NCBI GenBank assembly: GCA_016801885.1
Contig: CM028897.1
Coordinates: forward strand, 13,578,501-13,642,500
Direction of reading: 5' to 3'
Length of the DNA: 64,000 nt
From: Toxotes chatareus
Taxonomy: Eukaryota > Chordata > Actinopteri > Toxotidae
The notes beneath the pieces were generated by a model. The model made no database searches. It saw only the letters and a list, made by a program, of their open reading frames with translations, and was not told the origin of the DNA. The position numbers and the translations under genes were made by a program. Shown in pieces: positions 56,880-64,000 of the stretch; the stretch's first letter is position 1; each line of letters starts with the position of its first letter.

Positions 56880-59800
56880 ACAGACACACATGAGTTTAGC
56901 TGCCGAGGACACATCTGAGGGGAGGAGACCCTCATGGGTTTTGGTGTTGGTGGTGTTCAACCCTTCTACCAAGAAGGACCTGTCGTGTGACTTGTCGCAG
57001 CTATCCCCTCCTGGGAGGCTGTAGTGGAAACACATGTCATCACAACTTGGCAAGCTGATGGACCTGGGCTAATGGAAAAACCCTTAAAGTGTCCCACAGT
57101 GCACTTAATCCAACCCACAGCAGCAAGAACCAAACTCGCACTGTCAGTTTGGTTCTTCTGAGTCAAAATTTGTCATGCACTGACAAGTCAGCATTACCTT
57201 CACACAATGTGAAGTGGAGCAGAATAACTCAGACATCCTGCTAATCTGGTGAGGTCCACAAATTGTAATCAAATCATTCAACAGTTCCAGTGACACTGGG
57301 TTCACTGGCTCCAAATCTCTGGCCACACAGGAGGGGAAGGTTAATCATCTGTCAACATTGCTGGCCTGTAGTCAACCTACTTCGTGGGTTCAGGCCAGAA
57401 AGGAGCGATGGGCACCAGCAGGGAAATCGCTGACACAAGCCAGTGCCATATGACCACTGAGAAGTTCTTGTGCAGTTCTTGGTTGAGCCCTCACATGCAA
57501 ATTTCAGCAACAATTTCTTCTCTGCAGGAGTGAGTGGGTGAGGCGATCCAACCTGTTAGAGGGCAAAGCCTGTGTGAAACAGACTGCTTTCAGAAAATGA
57601 CTGTTAGGGGAAAACTACAAGCATATGGTAGCAAATACGCACCATCAACATGCTGTGATAAAAATCAAATGTTTTCTATCAGAGCTGAGCTGAATGTACA
57701 CCTCATTTTTCATGTCCTCATTTCTCCTCTGCCCCTGGCCATAAAAGCCTGGTTGTTATACTTAATGTCAAATAAGAGAGAAATACTAGCCTGAGACTGG
57801 TGAAAGTTTCTTCGAAAAGACAGAGTAAGGAGACTCATCACACACATCGAGAATTAAATGCTGCTGCAGCTCAGGTTATTGGTTGTGCAAATGACCCCAC
57901 TGTTAAAAGTTGTTACTTTGCTGTAAACAAGGAGGATACACAACCACAATATTCACTGAAATAAGACAAAAATACTAATGTATACTAAGATGATGAACAT
58001 AAAGAGATTTAAAGTGAGATTATTGCTGTGGTCCACAGACCCTGATAATTCCTAACCACCTACTTGAAAAATCATGGCAGAATGTCTCTGGGGGTTGGAG
58101 CTCTGACTGGCAAACTTGAACCAGTTTCCCTGTGTAGCAAATACTCTGACATAACTCAATGTGGAAGCATTCACAGAAAGTGGCTTTGCATAGTATTTAA
58201 TGAATAACATGCTCAAAATGAGGACTTTTCACTTAGGCTACATTTGTAAATGACATTTGAAACTGCAATTGTGTGTAATACTGAAATTAAATTTTAGGTA
58301 TGGTATAACATTAGCTGCCAAAAGCTACTAGTCATACAAGACCAAGTACTTCTGTAGCAGCAAAACACAGAATGTAATAAACTCAGAAAAGTCGCATTTT
58401 TTATAAATGTAACATTTCATTTCATTTCTTATTTTGAAAGTTACACAGTACTGCTTTGGGGCACAGAGTAGAAGCCCATAATATTTCCATATGTCCTACA
58501 TTTCATCATACCCATTATAGAGAGTTCATGTGACATGAGCACTTTGGGGACAAGGGTGTAGAGATGATATTCATTCTGTTTGATGTCATGTCAACAGTGT
58601 TTCAGCCAGATGCCTATGTAAAGGAATTTCCACAAAGGAGACAAGCATGACGGTAATAAGCATGATGACTTTTACATGAGCAGATCTGCTCAGCTCCAAG
58701 AAGAACTTGGCGTGAATAACGCCTTTAAATATGGAGGAGTGGGACGGCAACCAAACAGTCAATTAAGATTAGAGCACAGCATGACCTCTGAGCTCCTTAA
58801 TGGTCCTGCCTCTGAAGTGGCAGCGTGCATTCATAACTCTGTGTACCAACGCAGTTCTCTGCGGTATCCCTCCTTTAATCATCTCTCACAATACTCGCCA
58901 GATGAAATTCTCCAACATCCCAGAAAACAATATATCCCTCAATAACTCTGTCAAGACTTATTCATCACTGTGAGCCCTGGTAGGCTACTCGCTTCCAGTC
59001 TTTACTTATAGATACATTTGTTATTAAAAAAACACAATCCGCGTCAAAGAAAAGGTCGCTCAGAGGCGTCCTGGAGTCTGAGAGAGAAAGCAATTAGCTG
59101 TGCTGAATTAGTTTCTAAAGGCAGGAAAACAAATGAGAATCCTGATAACCCGCACTGGTGAAGATACTGGAAGAATTAAATATTTACTGGAGATTAAATG
59201 ATATGGACATTGAAAGCTGATGGAGAAGCAGATTCTTTAATTTGACCAAAAAATTACGAGCATTCGTGTTTTTGGCCCGGAGCTGTAATTTTGTGAGAGG
59301 GATGAAGCTTTGAGACAGAAAGTAGGCCATTATGTGAAAATAAAACTCCCCACTGACACTAATGAAACTGTCCGAGGGTAAACAGCTCTTTTTGGGGAAA
59401 ACTGTTGAATAAATTAAGACTTTAAATGAAGAAAAACAAAGTCAATGAAAAAAAGAAGTGCTTTCTCACTCACCCAATCAGGCAAATTGTGGCTTTACAC
59501 CTAAAACACATATTATAATAGTGCACCTCAATAACAATCACATTTTAAAAGTCTATTTCTGGACCTGTCAAAACATATTTGCCTGCTTGAGTTACATTAA
59601 TGGATTGAGCTCTCAGGCTGCTTTATTTAGGGATTTCAAGTGAGGAGTGAAGATGGGCTGCGGTAAAATTTAATCACGTGGTGTAAATCAGACAGGATGT
59701 CAGCTGAGAACATGTCACTGCAGGGAACAAAACCATGTTAAGTGCAGCATCATCTCTCAGAGATGCACGCACAGCTCAGACAGCCCAAACCTCCCAAATG

Positions 59801-60374
59801 GTTCAGACCACGGGTGACACATAAATGTGTTTTATGAGACAAGGATTAATCTCTAAATAGGTTATCCCTGTTGTTTGTTGGAATCCGGTTTGACAGCAGG
59901 GTTCAGCAGACAGGAGCAGATTTGAAAGCTATCAGTCTCAGACCAGCAGGTGTAATGTGCTGGATCCTCACACAGACCAGCTAGGCTTTGATCTAGAGCA
60001 TGTCTGGATAACCTTCATGTTTACTGTAGAGGTGATAAATAATCTACTGTGTGATCTACACGTCAGCCTTACTGAAAGATACATTATGGCAACCCTTAAA
60101 GTGCTAAAATCAAAATTTTATTTGACTTTTTTCATGCAGAAGGATGACACTGTCATTTTTAACCCAGAGCACCCTTCATTATTAAGTGAAATGATATTGA
60201 CTGTCAATCACTTCATAAAACAGGGTTTTTAATAATGTTTTCCTGTTTTTACATGATTGAAAACATATCCAACATAAAATGTAGTTGATATAATTGTTGC
60301 CTCAGTTTTTAAAGTGATAATATGTTATTATAAGGCACAATAACTACACAGAAATAAATCTCTTGGCTTGTCAT
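56880..60374. other. Long stretch without recognisable gene
   Basis: About 3.5 kb. The 58700-58960 and 59190-59320 blocks are non-repetitive and look like conserved non-coding elements. The 89-codon open stretch at 58676-58945 overlaps the first block and shows no domain. Confidence 0.4.
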
Positions 60375-60610
60375 AAAGGGTTAGGGTCAAGACAACAATT
60401 GGCTGACCCCAGGATGCTAATCGGCTGTTGGCTGTAGCTTCATACAGACATGAGAGTGTTGTCACTCTCAGCAAGAAAGCAAACAAGCCCATTCCTATTC
60501 CTTCAAAGATCCTGTTCCTCCTGCTGATGTGTCCCTTAGCAAGGCACTGCCTGTTTGCCAATGCCAGGACAGCTGCTCTGCTGCTGACCCTGCATTCAGA
60601 GCTCCATCAG
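60375..60610 (+). mobile_element. SINE-like fragment (TGATGTGTCCCTTAGCAAGGCAC)
   Basis: CTGCTGATGTGTCCCTTAGC, AAGGCACTGCC, GACAGCTGCTCTGCTGCTGA and CCCTGCATTCAGAGCTCCAT resemble a degenerate fish SINE core (TGTCCTTGAGCAAGGCACTTAACC ... GCTGCTCTG). The boundaries are approximate. Confidence 0.45.
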
Positions 60611-63060
60611 TAAAACATCACATTTAGCAGAAAATGTTGTCATAAATTACTGTTACTCACTGTAACAGCATAATGGATTTTTAGTGCACTACCATAATGG
60701 CAGGCTTTTGTATTTTCCCATACCCTATTTTAGTGTTGGCCTTGATAGTACAGTGATCATCACATTGTAAAAGCAAGTGGTCAAGCTTCACTATGCAGTA
60801 CTGAACTCACTGTACAGAACTACGTCTTATTGCTTTGCTCACATTCATGTACTAACCCTTGCTGAGAATGTAAGCATTTCTGTATAATTTTTAGCCACTA
60901 AAATGACTGTGGTGTATGTCTCTTCAAATGTAATTACTGTTATTTGCTCTTGGCAGAACCCATTCCATCATTTTTAGCCTTTAATAGTATTGTTTTAAGT
61001 TCATTCTTTCCCCTTTGAACATTGAACAACTATAGTTTGCCCTCTGCAAGAGCTCATTGCTCGGGATGAGGAGAATCCCTTCTTCATTTTTCAGTCACAT
61101 GAGGTTAAGACATATTTTTATTCATTTTCTTTTTATGTAGGGGATTAATTTCTAAATCGGTAATGTAATCCCTGCAACTGAATTGCAAACTAAGTGGGAC
61201 AAAACAAATATAGAGGAATCAGGAGTGTTTACAGTGCACAGTTTTCCCGATAACCTTGAATGCTGCTTTCAATCCACTACAATATGCTGTGTATGAGTAA
61301 AGAGTTTATTACTGAGAGTTTACAGCTTATCATGCGCTTCTGTCTGTGCAAACTGTATAAAGAAGCAGCATCCTTTATGGCCCGGACAGCCAGGATCCAA
61401 AGTGGTAATTTAACTGGAGGTGTTTTAACTTTCTTTGATTACAACCACAACATATAGCTGCCTCTCCTTTTTTACTGTTCTGTAATATACAAGCTTTCCT
61501 TGAAGAAAACTAATTATGCCTTGATGAAACACGCTCTCAAGATTTATAACAGAAGGGTCTCTGCTACACAGTCATTTTTTATCCTTGATTTACGTGATTT
61601 AAGAAAACAGATAAAACACAAAATAAAGGCGGGGAAAAATGTATAATCAGCTCACCAATATCTTTAACATCAGTTGAATCTTAGGAGATTAATTACTCCA
61701 GTGGCATGATAATTTTACTAAAGAAAAAGTACTTAAGAGAAGTAAAGTCAGAGCCTTCCTTCTCCTGCAGTACAAGAATACTTCTGTTTCTAGTTTAGGA
61801 AATTCTCCTGCTTTCAGATTATACATGTTCCTCAACAAGAAAAAATACACCAACACTTTCAATAGTGTCTATTATGTTTTTTACCATTGAACTGAAAGTA
61901 GGCTTGAGAAGTAATGGAGATAATTTCAATCAGAGAAAAACAAAAATGTATGTATAGAATAAATACCAGAAATATTACTTCCCACCACTAGTACTATGGA
62001 ATTTTTCCACAATAAAGTCACCTTAAATACATGGGCTACAGTGCAGCTTTCTGAGTGTTCAAAGTAGAGCTGGCCCGAGGCAAAGGTGAGCTCAGGTGCT
62101 GTTTAGCACCTCTGACATCCCCCGAGGGATGAAATGACAAATTGGTAGTTTCAAGTCAAAACTTCGAATCCACAAAATGTCAGCTTTTCAAAATCTAAAG
62201 ACACATTTTGTTAAAACATTGTTTGGCTGGATGACAGTGCAGCTTTAGGATTAGAATCTGAAAGGTTCGGAGCAGGTTTGATTTGTTGTCGTGAAAATAG
62301 TTTTAATACTTGAAGGAGCATGAAATCCTTTACATTTTTTGAAAGCATTTAAAAGTGTCATTCACCTGATGGCATTTAAATGTGAAGTCCTTTGTTCAGA
62401 TTTTTATTTGAGTAAAATTTTATTGCTTCTTTTGCAAAGTTTTAAGTAATGTTAATGGCAAATTTTGATAGAGCACTTGTGGTGCTGGGACTCGTCAAAA
62501 TGCAATTTAATTTGCTCCCCAAAAAGTTTAGTTAATGGGCACAAATGTATTCCTTGCAGACTCATTTTTTTTCTTAAATATTTGTCAGCTACAAACAAAC
62601 TGATAGATCTAGAACTACACTGCATCCCATTTACAGTGGTCCGTAATGCCTCAGGTCTCGCATGTCATCTTCACACTTTGCTCACACGCATAAGGCTGGA
62701 GCATGAAAACATGAGGCTTTCATGGCAGCGCCCTGCTGTTTAGAGAAGGCAGCAACACAACTTGCAAGCTGTACAGAGAAGTGGTCTTTCAAGCATGGGT
62801 ACACATTACAACAAAGAGTGAAAGGTGTGCAGTGTAACTAACCTCACAGCTCACATGGATCCTCTAAGTGACTTTATGGGCTTATAGGCATATGGGCACC
62901 ATGGGAAAGATGGGGCTCATCCTGATTGGCTAAAGAAGTGCAAGCAAATTTCACTGTGCAGCTCTGCAGTGGAGATGGTGTCTGGGCAAAACCTATTAGA
63001 GGGCGAAGTTGGTGTGAAATAGAACAGGTGTTTCATGCTGGCACCACGCACAGTGGATGG

Positions 63061-63110
63061 CATGTGTGTTTGAGTGTGTAACTGTGTGTGTGTGTGTTTG
63101 TGTGTGTGTT
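63061..63110. repeat. Imperfect (GT)n microsatellite
   Basis: GT units with several interruptions. Confidence 0.8.
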
Positions 63111-63605
63111 CAAAGGCAGCATTACATATAGACGAAAGCAAAAAGGAACCGAAACAAGTAAAGTTGTTTATAGTCAGTTCTACATCACTGTGGTAATTAC
63201 ACAGATAATTATACACTGTTCAGTGTCTAATGCAGTCTTCATGTAGTATCTTTGACATACACAAAGAGTTATTCAGAGTATCCCTCAGGCAGGTAGGAGG
63301 AGGATGAAGAGATGATGGTAGCAAAGGGGACGCAGCAGTGATGATGGCCGATTTAACAAAAGGACCAGCATCTCTGACCTTATCAGCTACCAGCAGCATT
63401 TAGAGGGACTGGAGGGACATAATCGGGCCAGAGGTGAAGAGATAGGACATGATAACAATAGTAAATAACCTAACAAAGTTCACTGGAGGTGTAAGCAGAT
63501 GCAGAGCAGGGGAGATGGTGGGTGGTAGCACCCCAGAGGTTGTAGTTTATTTATATTTCCATGTTTATGCCTATTTCCATTTCTCCATCCCTCTCCTCCT
63601 CCTCC

Positions 63606-63632
63606 CCTCTCTCTTTCTCTCTCTCTCTCTCT
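63606..63632. repeat. (CT)n microsatellite
   Basis: CT run with one TT interruption. Its antisense gives the RERERER stretch of a spurious open frame. Confidence 0.9.
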
Positions 63633-64000
63633 GAAATAAAACCTGAGGCTCTCATCTGCAACATCAGCAGCAGTGTGAGCAGAGGTGCTTTCTGTCACTT
63701 TGACAGGACGTAGAGTTACTATACAGTAGGAATATAGGAGGGTTATTATCCTGACACACAGCACACACAAACCTACTGTAGAAGCAATTTCATACATGAA
63801 GATATACTGTAAACCAAGTCCATTTATTACCATATGTGCAAGCGATGGGGAAATATCACTCACATTCATCTGAGGGGCTGCAAAACAAAATAAGAAGAGG
63901 CCAGATTGCCTGGGTCCCTTAAAATAACGTGCCGTGAGCTGAGAGACACGTTCACGTGCACCTCCTTTCCTTATGGCTGTTAATTCCCTGACTGGTCACA

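Larger units (their letters stand above)
60611..64000. other. Right-edge stretch without recognisable gene
   Basis: About 3.4 kb. Possible conserved non-coding blocks lie at 61290-61460 and 62440-62600. Simple repeats lie at 63061-63110 and 63606-63632. The minus-strand open stretch 63869-63480 runs through the CT repeat (Arg-Glu repeats) and is an artefact. Confidence 0.4.

Noticed and set aside
63480..63869. Minus-strand open frame with RERERERERER
   Set aside because: It is the antisense of the (CT)n microsatellite.
1..64000. CRISPR arrays, operons, rRNA or intact tRNA genes
   Set aside because: No regularly spaced direct repeats with unique spacers, no rRNA-like blocks and no complete cloverleaf were seen. 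The window is vertebrate nuclear DNA.

Overview
This window is nuclear DNA of a ray-finned fish, probably a spiny-rayed teleost. It has multi-exon genes with GT-AG introns, AT-rich spacers, many simple repeats, and old copies of typical fish repeats (Tc1/mariner elements, an L2/Rex-type LINE 3' end, tRNA-type SINE pieces and hAT/MITE-like dispersed repeats). No prokaryotic, plasmid, phage or CRISPR feature was seen. Exon boundaries were placed by hand from splice motifs, reading phase and family knowledge; no alignment was run.

Left part (1-4,050). Positions 540-590 look like a housekeeping-type promoter (CCAAT and ETS motifs) for a gene that may lie off the left edge. The first recognisable gene is a three-exon, minus-strand ppp1r27 (dysferlin-interacting protein 1 family, a protein phosphatase 1 regulatory subunit). 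It has a PP1-docking RVxF motif, two ankyrin repeats and an unusually long N-terminus made of Tyr/Thr/Ser/His repeats. A TATA-like promoter lies upstream near 3,921.

Middle part (14,823-22,623). The second gene is a complete minus-strand pecam1 (CD31) of 15 coding exons and 783 predicted residues. It encodes a signal peptide, six Ig domains (one exon each, all phase 1), one membrane segment and a long cytoplasmic tail. The tail keeps the two PECAM1 tyrosine motifs (QYTEV and VYSEV), then adds a third, canonical ITIM (VEYAQL) and a His/Asp/Gly-rich C-terminus. One intron uses a GC donor. GATA and ETS motifs lie upstream of the start codon, which fits an endothelial/blood-cell promoter.

Right part (22,640-64,000). 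This is about 41 kb in which I recognise no gene. It holds two related Tc1-like transposons with complementary internal damage (24,247-25,101 and 36,436-37,572), a third Tc1-like relic on the minus strand (about 39,230-40,150), several dispersed fish repeats, hairpins and microsatellites. It also holds AT-rich islands with homeodomain-like and E-box-like motifs that look like conserved non-coding elements. It could be a gene desert or a large intron of a gene whose exons lie outside. A small single-pass membrane ORF at 56,542-56,871 is the only weak coding candidate there.

The two genes have unrelated jobs: ppp1r27 in PP1 targeting, probably in muscle, and pecam1 in endothelial and leukocyte adhesion and inhibitory signalling. 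Nothing in the sequence suggests a functional system joining them. The most interesting lineage-specific feature is the pecam1 tail.
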